Positions 52,601 to 64,000 of a DNA stretch of 64,000 bases are shown here, piece after piece. The stretch lies in the NCBI GenBank assembly GCA_033439685.1, contig JAUEDM010000003.1, positions 4,308,001 to 4,372,000 on the forward strand, given 5' to 3'. Position numbers and translations under genes: made by a program. How positions within the stretch are numbered: the first letter of the stretch is position 1; every line of letters begins with the position of its first letter. Below the pieces are notes generated by a model. That model worked only from the letters and a program-made list of their open reading frames with translations. It had not been told where the DNA came from and searched no databases. The stretch comes from Apodospora peruviana (Eukaryota > Ascomycota > Sordariomycetes > Sordariales > Lasiosphaeriaceae).

Positions 52601-55600
52601 CCTCCAGTGTCTGCCATCGTGAGATCTGCACGCGGCAGCAGAGCATGTTGATCAGCGTGCCGACGGTCTGGCGGAGATTTTCGACTGGTGCGTCGCGGTC
52701 TGCCGTGAGGTAGCCGAAGCAGACGTCATCAGACCCGGTGTACTTGCGCAACACGAAGGCCCAGGCCGCGTGCATGATGTTTGCGAGCGTGACGTGGGTC
52801 TGTTCCGACAATCGGCGAAGTTCAGGGAAATGGTCGAAATGAAGGGGGATGGAACAGAGCTTCCTGGTCTTGTCTGTCGCCGGAGCAGTGGTGTTGAGCT
52901 TCGGGAAGTAGCACGGTTGGAGACCGCCCAGATACCGCATCCAGTACTTGGTATCGTCGTTTGCGGGCAAGCTCTTGATATACTTGATGTAGTCGCTGTA
53001 CAGAGGAGCAGGGGAGTCTTCCAGTATACCAGCGTATGCAGATGCTAGTTCCTCGAGGACGATTGCCAGTGAGCCACCATCCGTCGCAGCGTGGTTGATC
53101 TCCATCTTTGCGAAGACCCTTCCGCTGTCTGTGGTGCAGATGGCGAGTTGATGAGGTAGCTGTGGCAGTCTTGATTTCCCTTTCATCATGCTGACCTGGC
53201 TGAGCTTCTCCATTGCTTCCTCGTCGCTGCGACTTCTGAAAAGAACAGCTCCGCAGTCGACCTTGTTCAGTACTACTTGATCGAAGACGCCACCGCGGTA
53301 GACGCTCTCGACGAAGACGGTTCGGAGGGCCGCATGCCGATCAACCACCCTCTGCCATGACTGTGCAATCCTGACTGCACTGACGCGGACATGGGGGTTC
53401 TTGTTGCTGACATGATAGATGGCATGGAAGATGTACGCGTTAGGGTTGCGCAGCTGACCGATGAGCATGCCCTCCTGGACCGGCGAGCACGGATAAATGT
53501 CTTCCACTTGGGAAGAGTGATGAATACCGACACCGGGTAAAATTGTCTTGGTGAGCTTGTCCAGTCCGCTGTATGTAAGCGGCAGGAGGGGATAGTCGCT
53601 GATGGTCGGCTCGGGGGCATGTTTCATGAGACTGCGGATCGTCTCCTCGAGGGTGGCTTTGCAGCAGCCGATCCACTTGCGGATATCACCAGCCCGTCTC
53701 AAGCTGCTGTCGTAGATGAAACTAAACTGCAACTCGTTGTTGACGACGATGGACGAAATCTCGAAGAGAGCCAATCTTTTTGTGCTGGGGCCCACGTCTG
53801 CAGTGGTTGACATGGCAAAAGAACTGGCATCGTCTTCCAAGTCGACAGGGCGAACCAGTGCATTCGTGTCCTTGGACGACTGACCTCCCACTCCACCACC
53901 CAGGTAGTTGAACAGGATCTCCATTGGAGTCGTTGCTGCACCAGGTGATTGCCTTAGGTATTTGCGGGCAAAATATGCCCTCCCATTGGCATGAATGCTG
54001 CGTCTTGTGTCCTTGGTCCGCCGGAGGGTATCGATGACATCCAAATTGCTGGCCTCGATGGGAACAACCAACGGACAAATTGTCGTAAACCAACCGACCG
54101 TGCGAGACAAGTCAAGATGATCAGCGCCTTCTGGAGCCACACGACCGTGGCTTTCAGTATGAAGCGTTGGAACGCGTCTATCCTGGAACGTGCTAGCAAA
54201 TGCGTGCGCGATAACACTCAGGAAGAGGTCGACGGGTTCCGACTTGAAGGTACTGTGGCAGTCGTTCAGAGCAAGTCTGGTCTGATCCTCGTCAAGGCTG
54301 AAAGTTTCGGTTTCGGTTCGGTCATATGTGAGGGACTCGGTGTTGTGCAAACCCCAGTAGCCAAGGTCAGACGGGGTCTCCTCAAATGGTAAGAGGCGAG
54401 TGCTGGGGTCAATAGCCTTGTTGTAGCTGGACTGAAGATCACACCAGAAGCGGAATGTCGGGGGCGCCTCCATCGGTAGAGAGCCGGTTTCGAAAATCTG
54501 TGTCAGGTCCTGGACAATGATGCGCCAGGAGACCATATCGACGCAGAGATGGTGCGCGACCATGAAGATTGAGATCTGGTCGTCACCAGCCACATCAAAG
54601 ATCTCGACTCTGAAAACTGGCCCACGTTCAATGGAGAGACCAGCTTGGGCTTCGGACCTGATCGGGATCATGTCTTGGCGAGATTTCAGATGATGGTCAC
54701 GGCAACAATGCGTCGACGGTGCCATCTTTGTGATTCGCTGTTCCCAAGTGCCGTCATACTTCTTGTTGAATCTTGAACGAAGCATGCAATGGCGATCAAC
54801 AATGGAATGCATCGCCCGCTTGATGGCGTGGACGGTCACTCGTTGTCTGGGAACAGCAATGGCAAAACTCTGATTGAGACGAGCATCGCCATCGTATCTG
54901 CCAGCCGAGTTCAGATACATGCTCTGAATGGGCGACAACGCAAAGGAGGACTGTTCGGATTCGCTCTGACGGTTTGCAGTATTGGTTCTCGACACCGGCG
55001 GCCGAGACACCTTGGCGACTTGGGCGAGGTGAACGACGGACTTGGACCGCAGCACCTGCTGAATGGAGAGGCTGATCCTGGCGTTTCGAGCTCGCGAGAC
55101 GACACCCATCGCGGTGATACTGTCTCCACCTATAAAGATGTGTTAGTGTGTTACTGGTAATATGGCAACATCCAAAGTGGTCGTCTTACCAAGACTAAGG
55201 AAAGCCTCGTTCAACTTGATCTTGCTGACTGGGAGATGCAATTCCTTGGCCCAAATCTCCCTCAATGTCTTGGCCGAAAACGTCAACTCAACCTCTTCAT
55301 CCTCATCATTCTCATTTTGTTGCGATCCTGCACCAAACTTTCTCTTCAAGAGCTGGAACGTCTCCTCGTCCAGCTCCTCCACCCACCTCGACACTCTCTG
55401 CCTATCCAACTTTCCTGACACAACAACCGGCATGCTCTCTAGCACAATCCACACAACCGGCACCATGTAGTGTGGCAACATCCCCGACAAACGCTCCTGT
55501 ATCTCCACGATCTCGGCCCTCGTCTTGGCCAACCGATCCGGCGAGCCATCAAGCGGCTTGATACCATTCACATCAACACTTTCAATCCTATCAGCCAGTG

Positions 55601-58600
55601 TCAGCACACCAACGAGCTGCTTCTTGCACGGCCCCAGCTTGGGCTGCATCACCATCGCCAGACGGACATGCTGGTCCGCCGACAACCGGCTCTCGATTTC
55701 TCCCAGTTCAATTCGCTGCCCGTTGACCTTGACCTGCCCATCGCGTCGTCCTATAAACTCGATCGCCCCGTCAGGCCTGTACCGAACCAAGTCGCCGGTC
55801 CGGTACACACGATCAGGCGCCGCAGGCCCACGGATATCCTTCGCCCAGGCCGGGTTCGTCATAAACGCCTTGGCCGTTTTCTCAGGGTCGTTCAAATACC
55901 CGTTTGTCACAATCGGCCCGCTGACAACAAGCTCGCCCGCTGCACCAACAGGCGCAAGCCTGTCCTCAAACCCATCTCTATGATCAACAATCCACACCCT
56001 GTCTGCAGCAGTTTCTCTGCCAATAGCGGTATGATCCTTCTCGATGGACACGCGCGGGTTAACTACCGCCAAGACAGAAGTTTCGGTCGGCCCGTAGCCG
56101 TTCATCAGCTCGACCCTATCGGCCCAGCGCAGGACCGTTTCGGCTTGCATCGCCTCGCCGCCGCAGACCAAAGTCTTGAAGCCGGCTGGGCAGACGGTGT
56201 CGGGGTCGAGCAGGTTTGCGACTGACGGGGTCAGGAACGACCACGTCGCCCGGAGGCGGGCGATCGCACCCCCTAAATCGTGGAGGCGGTCGTGAGCTGT
56301 GGGCACGCAGACGCATGCGCCCATTGTCAAAGGGGTCAGGACTTCTAAGAGTGAAGTGTCGAAGGTCAGCGAGGCGAAGTGGAAGGCTCGTGTCGAGGCG
56401 TCCATGTTGCACACGCGGGCGATGGCGCGTGAGGAGGAGCAGTAGGAGCGGTGGGACACGACCACGCCCTTTGGTTTGCCTGTGCTGCCCGAGGTGAAGA
56501 GCACGTATGCGGTGTTTGTCGGGACAGTGATGGAGGATGCTTTATGGCTTGTGGCTAGCAGGGGTGAGTCTAATTCTGGCGCAGGCAGGGTGCGGATCAT
56601 GGCGCCGTCCACCGCGAGGCAGGCATCGACATTCACGACGCCATCAAAACGAGAGGCGTGCTCCGGGCTGCATATAATCAGGGATGGAGCGATTGACTCC
56701 AAAATCTCCTTCTGACGAGCGATGGGATGGGCCGGGTCGAGAGGAACAAAAGCGCCGCCGGCCATCATGACACCAAATATGATAACGACCGACCAGGCAC
56801 AGCGCTCCAGACAGACGGGAACGATAGTGTTTTCCTTCACGCCAAGCTGTCTAAGATGAAACGCTAGGCGGGACGCGAGGTCTCGCACCTCGTCGTACGT
56901 CAGCTCTGCGTCCCACGCACTGATCGCGATGCGTTCGGGATTGGCGGCCGCCTGTTGCAGGAACAGATGGTGGATGCACTCATCGACCGCCATAGGCGGC
57001 GAGTTGATTCGGTTCCATCTTGACACGAGGGCCAAGTCGTCGGGGCTGACGACCTGAATATCGCCTAATTTGGCGTCCTTGCTTCCAGACTTTTTAACAA
57101 GGCGTTTGAGCACCGCTTCAAACTGGTGAACAAGACGCTTCGTGTGCCACGGCGAGAGGACCTTCTCGTCGTAGTGGAACGTGGCCTCGATGGCGGCGTC
57201 ACTGACGGTGCATTCCAAGACAAAAGGATGGGTAAAGAATCCCTCGTTGGAGGAACCACCCTGGAAATCCCAATCCATCTCGTCGTTGCCGTGCTTGCGA
57301 GAGGAAGATGATTGGATGGTCAACAGATTCTGGAAGTCACACGCGCCAGAGCAGTCCACGTTGAGCTTCTTAATGTGCTGTAACCCCAGATGTTGATGCG
57401 GGACCATCCTGCTCGCCATGGAGTGCATACTATGCAGGAACTGGACGAGCCCCATGTCGGGCGGTAGCAGGACTCTCATTGGCACCGTTGTGAAGGTTGG
57501 ACCGGCCATCTCCTCGACGCCTGCCACGTCGATGTTGCGACCCGCGAGGGTCTCGCCGAACACGACGTCATTGGCGCCGGTGTGAGCAGCCAGTATGATG
57601 GACCATGCCGCGCGGATCAGGGTCGGCATGGTGATGTCGACTTGGATGTCGCTTCTGCGAATCTTGATAGTGCCCGTCTCGGCACGGAAGGTCCGTTGTT
57701 GGTCCTGGTCTGCGACGAGTGGCAGTTGAGGGAAGTGAGTAACCGTCGATGCGCCGTCCAGGGCCTCCGTCCAGAACTTTTCCGAAGCCGGGATGTCCCT
57801 GCGGACGAGATATTGGATGAAGTTGGCGTAGGAGGGACCGGCGGGAGTGATACCAGCGTCGTTATTATACACATCCTGGACACGTTTGGCAATCAAGGGC
57901 AGACTCCATCCGTCATACAGTGCATGGTGGATGGCCCAGACAAAGTGTCGACCAGAATCGTTCTCGACGATCGAATATCTGGTCAGTTGGCCCCCGTTCT
58001 GGGATCCGAGAACTTTACCCTTGGTGACAGCCTCCTCCAGAACGGATTCGTCGTGCCACTCGATTGGTTCAGGCGCGAGCACCATCTGCTGAAAACCCGC
58101 CGCAGAAGTATGGACGATCCGAGTTCGCAGCATATCAGTTGTATCGCCGACCTGCTGCCAAGCTGCCTTGAATCGTCCAAGATCAATATCATCGGCAAGT
58201 TTCAGGACATTAACGGTAATGTACGCTCCCTCTTGCTTGTTCGCGAGAGTGACGAGACCCTCCTGGAGAGGACTGCAGGGGTACATGTTCTGGATCTGGT
58301 CGCGAGAGATCTTGCACTGGGCCGAAACCTCACGCAGAAGACCGTCAAGATCTTGCTTCAGGCACGGCACCAAGTCGAAAGCCTGGAGTTCGGTCTCCTG
58401 GACGACGGCTGTGTCGAGATCCGCGCTGCAAGTCTTGGCCATATCCGCTAGAATAGGCTTCTCGAAGATATCCAGGACTGACAGTACAATCCTGTGCGCT
58501 CTTGCCGCGCCGACGAGACGCATAGCTGTAAGCGAGTCGCCACCGACGCGGAAGAAGTTGCTCTCTGCGCCAACTGAGTCGGCGGGTAGTCCGAGGACCG

Positions 58601-61600
58601 CCTCCCACAGACCTTGCAGCCTCTTCTCCATCTCAGTTGCTGGCGCTCGGCGCTTGGCCAACGCAGAGAGTCTGTATCGTGCAATGGTTTCTCGACTGGC
58701 CTCTTCGATAGTCCGGCGGAGCTGTCGTCGGTCAAGCTTGCCTGCACTCGTCCAAGGCATCGTCGAGACCGGAACGAAAAGCTGCGGCACCATGTACGCC
58801 GGCAGCACTCCCGAAAGATAAGTTTCCATCCCCAACGCAACTTGGCGGAGCGGGTCGCTCATCGGCAGAAGCGAGAAACCTACAGTCTTTGTTCCTGGCA
58901 GGCTGAAGAAAACGGCGAGCGACTTGGTCGCGGTGCGGTTGTTGGCACTGGGCGGCATCACGATCTCCACGGCAGCCTGTGCGTCGTCCGGTAGACCACC
59001 GAGGCAGTTGTGTTCGATCTCACCGAGCTCGATGCGCTTGCCGTTCAACTTGATCTGGGTATCTCTGCGTGCCACATACGAGATTGTGCCGTCCGAGTTG
59101 TAGCGGACGAGGTCGCCGGTTCGGTACATCCGGCCGGTGTTGGCGCCGAGGAACATGGACTCGGGGAATTCGGGGTGGGTCGTCCACTCTGGCGATCGGA
59201 TGAAGGCTTTCTTGGTCTGCTCTTCGTTGTTGAGATAACCACGAGCTACGAGCCGGCCTTCGACGACCAGCTCACCGACTGCACCCACAGGTACGAGACG
59301 GTTGGGGTCGTACGCGTTGACTACCCAGACACGGCCGCCGACGGCAGGACCGATGTTAGAGCAGTCGGTGTTGATGACTCGATGGGATTCATCAACCTTG
59401 ACGCTGGTGGTGGCTACAACGGAGCATTCGGTCGGTCCGTAAGCGTTGACCAGCGCACACCTTGTGCCCCAACGGGCAATGTGGCCGGCTGACATCGCTT
59501 CACCGCCAGTCACGAGAGTCTTGAGGCAAGGAACGCTCTCAGGCTTGACGGCGCTCGCGACTGAAGGTGTGAGTAGAGTCCAGGTAACGCCCATATTGCG
59601 AATGACTGCTGCCACGTCGTTCATTCGGTCCTCATCTGAGGGCACACAAACGCATCCCCCAACCAGAAGACAAGAAAGCGTCTCCATGACGCTGGCATCA
59701 AAAGTGTAGGAGGCGAACTGCAAGACGCGCGAGTCGGAGTACATGAACATGGCTTTTGCGTGAGCAAGTCCTCCGGTGCAGAAGGCACCATGTTCAATAA
59801 CGGTACCCTTAGGCTTTCCTGTCGTGCCGGAGGTAAAGATGATGTAGACTGCGTTGGTCGACTTAGCCGGCGAGGTGAACGGTGTTGCGGCCATGTTGTT
59901 CTTAATCAAAGACGCAACAAACCCAGCATCAACCTGAACAATCATTGCCATGCTTCCGGCAACCTTGTCCATCTTGCCCTTGTGCCTTGCCGAGGATAGC
60001 ACAATCTTGGCGCCCACATCCTGGATGAGCTGCTCAAGCCGACTGTCGGGATTTTCGGGGTCAAGATTGACAAATGCACCACCAGCTTTCATAACGGCAA
60101 GCTGCGCGATAACTGTCCACGCCGACTTCTCAAAGCACAGAGGGACGAATACGTCTGGCCCAACGAGACCCGTCGAGACCAGATGAGTTGCCAAAGCCGT
60201 CGCTGCCTCGTCCAGTTCTCCATACGTGAATGAAGCATCCCACCCGCAAACAGCCTCATTCGACGGATCATGCTGCGCAATGATATCGTGCACGCACTCC
60301 TCCACACATGGGGGTTCATACCCGTTCCACTCACTGATCATTTTGATCCCCTCACCACCAACAAGATCAATCTCTCCAACAGTCCGATCATCCTGACCAC
60401 CGTCAGCAACTAGATCCCGCAGAACCTGCTCAAAAGTAGCAGCCAGATTCCTGATCTGTTTATCAGAAACAATGTTCCGCCAGTACCCAAACAGCACCTC
60501 AATGTTTTCATCGGTCGCCTCGACGTTTACGGCAACAGCATATTCACTCGGATCCTCGGCGCTCATGACTTTGTACTGCAGCGGTGACGTCTGCGAATTC
60601 TGCTCCTTGGTCGCGCGCTTCTGGTATGTAAACGCCGTGTTGAACAGCACTCCTGACGACCCAGCAACTTCGTGCTGCATTTCAGCGAGCGAGCAAGCTT
60701 GATGGGCCATAGCGTCGGCGAGGTCCGCGCGCATGGTATCGAACGCGTCGCCGATCTCGGTGTCGGCGGGCAGGACGAGACGGCAGACGAGCATGTTGAT
60801 GAAGGCGCCGACAGCACTCTCAATATTTGCCACCGGCACGTCGCGCCCGGAGGCGAGGTAGCCGAAGAGGACTTCATCCGAGCCCGTGTATGACCGAACA
60901 ACCAGCGCCCAGACTAATTGGAGGAGTGTAGAAAGCGTGATTCCGGAGTCGGCGCAGTAGGACTTGATCTCGGCAATGGAGGTGATGTTAATGCCGTGTG
61001 AGCCGAGAGAGGGTTCTCCTTCAACACCGTCGGTCAGGGTGGGGAAGAGGCAGGGCTCGGCGCCGCCGAGGTAGGTCTTCCAGTAGCGGACGCTGTCGCT
61101 GCGAGGCTGGGATTGCATGTAAGCCATGTAGTCGCGGTAGAGAGCTACAGGTTTGTTAAGACGACCCGTGGACTGGTAAGCATCTGCGAGATCATTGAGG
61201 AGGATTGGGATGGATGATCCGTCGCAGATGGCGTGGCTGATCTCGAGCCGGCAGAAAACCCGCCCGGTTGGGGTTGTGCAGATGGCAAGACAATGTGGTG
61301 GCTTCTTTTCGTTGTAGTCGATGGTCTGCAACTTCTGCAGAACTGCAAAAGCGTCATCATTATTGTCGGTTTCGCATTGAACTGTCTGGATCCGTCCTGG
61401 CGCGTTGCGGAGGACAACCTGGTCCATGAGGCCCTCATCGCCGACTGTGTCGACAAAGATGGTTCGCATGGTAGCATGGCGCCGGACAACAACTTGCCAG
61501 GCGTCGCAAAGGCACTTGGGGTCGATGCTGTCTCTGCTCTTGGACGATTGCTCCACCTGAAAGATGGCATTGTATGCGTACTTGTCCGGATCACGCATCT

Positions 61601-64000
61601 GGCTCAGTAGCAGACCTCGCTGCATCGGAGAGCAAGGGTAGACGTCTTCCACATCTTGCATATTGTTAACACCGGCAACATCTCTGAGTCTATGGTCCAG
61701 ATTCTCCAACCCGTAGTATGCAAGAGGAAGAAGAGGGAACTCGCTCAAAGTCTTCTCTGGCGAATGCTGGATCAGTCGCTTGGGGACCTCTTGAATGAGC
61801 GACCGGCACTCCCTGATCCACTTCATGAGATCGTCTTGATGCTTCATGTGCTTATTGTAAGCAAACGACAGCTTCATTTTACCGCCGGTCACGACAGCTG
61901 AGACCTCTATGAGGGCAAAGCGCGGGACGTCACCGCCAACGTCGGATGCCGAGTTCACCGCTTGTCCGGCCCCGTCGGTCTCAAAAGATTGGAGGTAGGT
62001 GTCGGTCCGGCTGAGTTGCTGCATCTGGCCGAGGTAGTTGAACGCAACCTCGACCGGCCAGCGATGGCCGTAGTCTTCGCGTCCTTGAGCGGTGAGCAGG
62101 GAGTATGCGAAGTAGGGCCGGCCTTTGCCAGGCAGGCGGCCACGGTAATCTTTGACCCAGCGGATGGCGTTGACGATATCGTTGTCTGTGTAGTACTGGT
62201 AAGAATCATATTATATGCACATAAAAATGGAGGATGCTCACCATGAGAAGATTCATCAGGAAGATGAACCGGATACAACGTCGTGAACCACCCCACAGTC
62301 CTCGACAAATCCAAACTATCATCCCACACCTCTCTTCCATGACCCTCATTAAAAATAGTCGGCGCACCCCGTCGCCCTGCAGCCGCATTCCGATATGACA
62401 CCAACAGCGCAGCAAGCAGAATATCCAACACCTCGGTCTTCATCGGGGCATGACACTCCGGCCCCAGCAACGCAGCAGTCGTGTGGGCATCGATCTCAAC
62501 ATGCTCAGCAGCAACCACATCACCGTGAACATTCGGCACATCAGCCATGCCCCAGTACTCCAAGTCCACTTCCGTCGGCTCATGGTGCGGCAACAAACCA
62601 GGGCCGTTCTTCTGCGCCTGTGATTGTTCAGATTGCTTCCTGCTCCACGCCTGGAAGGGCAGCTCGTGTGACGGTTTGATGCTGCCAGTGGCAAAGAAAT
62701 CCTCCAAATCTTGGAGGAGAATGCCCCACGACACAACGTCGACAACTACGTGATGGATTGTGATGAACACGCAAATTTCTTTGTGGTCACCCTTGCCGAT
62801 GGTGAACAGGTCCGCTGCCAGGAGAGGCCCCTTTCGGATATCGAGCGCCTTTTGTGAAGCCTGGATGCGTTTGTCCATCCGCGACGCGTTGCTGATGGCA
62901 TGCGTCTTGAAGCGGTATGACCCAGCAACGTCGGAGGTGATACGCTGGCGCCAGTTGCCCGTACCGTCGCGTCTGAAGCGCGCGCGCAGCATCGAGTGCG
63001 ACTCGACCAGCGCATGGAGGCCTTGGGCGAATTGGTGTGCAGTAGCGTTTTTTGTGAGCTTGAGGAGCACGCTTTGGTTGAATTGTCTGTTGCCGGTGGA
63101 GGGGAGTTTATTCTCCACGAGCTCGAAGTAGAGCTGTTGGATGGGCGATGGGTCGAATTCGTAGTGATCTTCGTTCGTGGCGGCGGTAGGCTTTGGATGG
63201 GACAGTTGATCTTTGGGAACACCAGCCTTAAGGGCTAGATCGTGAACCGATTTGCTGCTGGTGATGTCCTGCACAGTAACGCGCATGCCCAGAGCCCGAC
63301 AACGCGCCATGACCTGCATGGCAGTGATGCTGTCGCCGCCGAGATGCAGGAATGAGACGTTGTGTTTGATTCGCTGAGGAGAGATGTTGAGGACTTGGCT
63401 CCAGATGGTTTTAAGCGTCTCGTCGGTTGATACGGCTTGCTGCGGAGTGGCTTTGGATTTGTCGTCGCTGTGATCCTGCTGGCTCGTAGTGACCTTGTCG
63501 AGAGTCTCTTCGGCTATGGCTTCGACGAATCCGGCTACACCTGTACGATCAAGCTTCCCGGAAGGGAGCAGCGGGATCTCACGGAGCACAAGCCATGTGG
63601 CTGGCACCATGTACGCCGGCAGTTTCTCCCGAAGTCGCTCTTGAATCTTGTCCAAGGTCGAGGATGCCTCCCTGGACACGATCAAGTCGAACCTGCTGAC
63701 CGGTGTGTGCCGATCCCCAGTGATGCCCTTCAGAGTAATTACAGCAACAAGACGCTTGACACACGGTCCGCTCCTGGGAAACATGACAATAGCATGACGG
63801 ACTACCTCGTCGGCACCGAGGTGGTGGGCAATCTCGTCCAGCTCAAGTCGCTGGCCGTTGACCTTGGCCTGCGAGGCATCCTTGCGGCCCATGTAGACCA
63901 TCTCGCCCGACGCGTCGTCGCACACGCGCACCAAGTCGCCCGTCTTGTACATACGGCGCGGTGTTTGCACGTCCGCATACCGGAGTTGCTCATCTTGCGT
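49638..64000 (-). CDS. Nonribosomal peptide synthetase, 3' part; 5' end outside the window
   Basis: The frame enters at 64000. Exons 64000-62242, 62185-55190 and 55129-49638 join in frame across introns of 56 and 60 nt; the second splits a carrier core motif. At least 4748 aa. Order: end of A1 (KTGDLV to GKLDR); T1 (GGDSIT near 63331); E1 (HHVVVDVVSW near 62755); C1 (SHAICDG near 61235); A2 (60300-58725); T2 (GGDSLT, 58535); C2 (HHALYDG, 57929); A3 (56990-55395); T3 (across the intron); E2 (HHLCVDMVSW, 54554); C3 (NHAATDG, 53096); no A domain; T4 (GGDSIT near 51900); terminal-type C4 (SHAQYDG near 51200); T5 with GGDI instead of GGDS (near 50115). Hand-aligned pocket codes are DAMLVGAVVK (A2) and DTLFVGGVLK (A3), which I do not translate into amino acids. 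E1 and E2 predict D-residues at the A1 and A3 positions. C4 is the likely release or cyclisation domain. Confidence 0.93.

Noticed and set aside
55143..55189. Apparent C-terminal tail of the 2293-codon NRPS segment (after SLGK)
   Set aside because: It is intron read-through; splicing 55130-55189 restores the SLGGDSIT carrier motif and continues the protein.
49747..63764. Many plus-strand ORFs of 60-290 codons opposite the NRPS
   Set aside because: They are antisense shadows of a long, G+C-rich coding region; none has a domain, while the minus strand carries a full series of NRPS motifs.
1..64000. CRISPR arrays, rRNA or tRNA genes
   Set aside because: No spaced repeat arrays; a few GGTTCGA-like words were seen, but none sits in a foldable tRNA context that I could confirm by eye.

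Overview
This window is nuclear DNA from a filamentous ascomycete (Pezizomycotina, probably Sordariomycetes; I cannot name a genus). The evidence is short GT-AG introns of about 50-110 nt with CTAAC/CTGAC branch sites, many secreted and membrane proteins of fungal-only families, HET and NACHT-ankyrin genes, a Crypton-type DNA transposon and a giant nonribosomal peptide synthetase (NRPS). Genes are spaced widely and at least four are decayed or broken, so it reads as an accessory, fast-evolving part of the genome.

Layout. 1-3.4 kb: an unrecognised gene with a duplicated exon-intron module, a minisatellite and long homopolymer tracts. 3.4-8.4 kb: an NLR-like NACHT-ankyrin-SPRY protein (minus). 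9.3-10.7 kb: a decayed multi-pass membrane protein. 11.1-15.1 kb: a divergent pair, a secreted M20 metallopeptidase (minus) and an ACS-type MFS transporter (plus, 7 exons). 15.1-16.0 kb: a frameshifted kinase-like pseudogene. 16.9-17.5 kb: a small hypothetical gene. 18.5-20.7 kb: a HET-domain protein. 20.9-28.0 kb: a DUF3433-like membrane-protein gene split by a 2.94 kb Crypton at 24280-27216; removing the element and one copy of a 6-bp direct repeat rejoins the host frame. 29.3-30.7 kb: a Pth11-like rhodopsin-fold membrane protein. 33.1-35.2 kb: a secreted type-B carboxylesterase. 36.1-36.9 kb: a DUF1993 protein with a 12-nt microexon. 37.2-39.8 kb: two small cysteine-rich secreted proteins. 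40.1-41.7 kb: a cytochrome P450 pseudogene. 44.6-46.3 kb: a DHA2 drug:H+ antiporter. 47.1-47.8 kb: a viroplasmin-domain protein. 49.6-64.0 kb: the 3' part of an NRPS that runs off the right edge.

The right end is probably part of a peptide biosynthetic locus: the visible NRPS is (A)-T-E-C-A-T-C-A-T-E-C-T-C-T*, a DHA2 exporter lies 3.3 kb beyond its 3' end, and a dead P450 sits beyond that. The NRPS tail is unusual: a C-T module without an adenylation domain, then a terminal condensation domain, then a carrier domain whose phosphopantetheine serine is replaced by isoleucine.

Exon joins given here were worked out by hand from reading frame, splice consensus and family patterns. No homology search was possible, so family names rest on recognised motifs.
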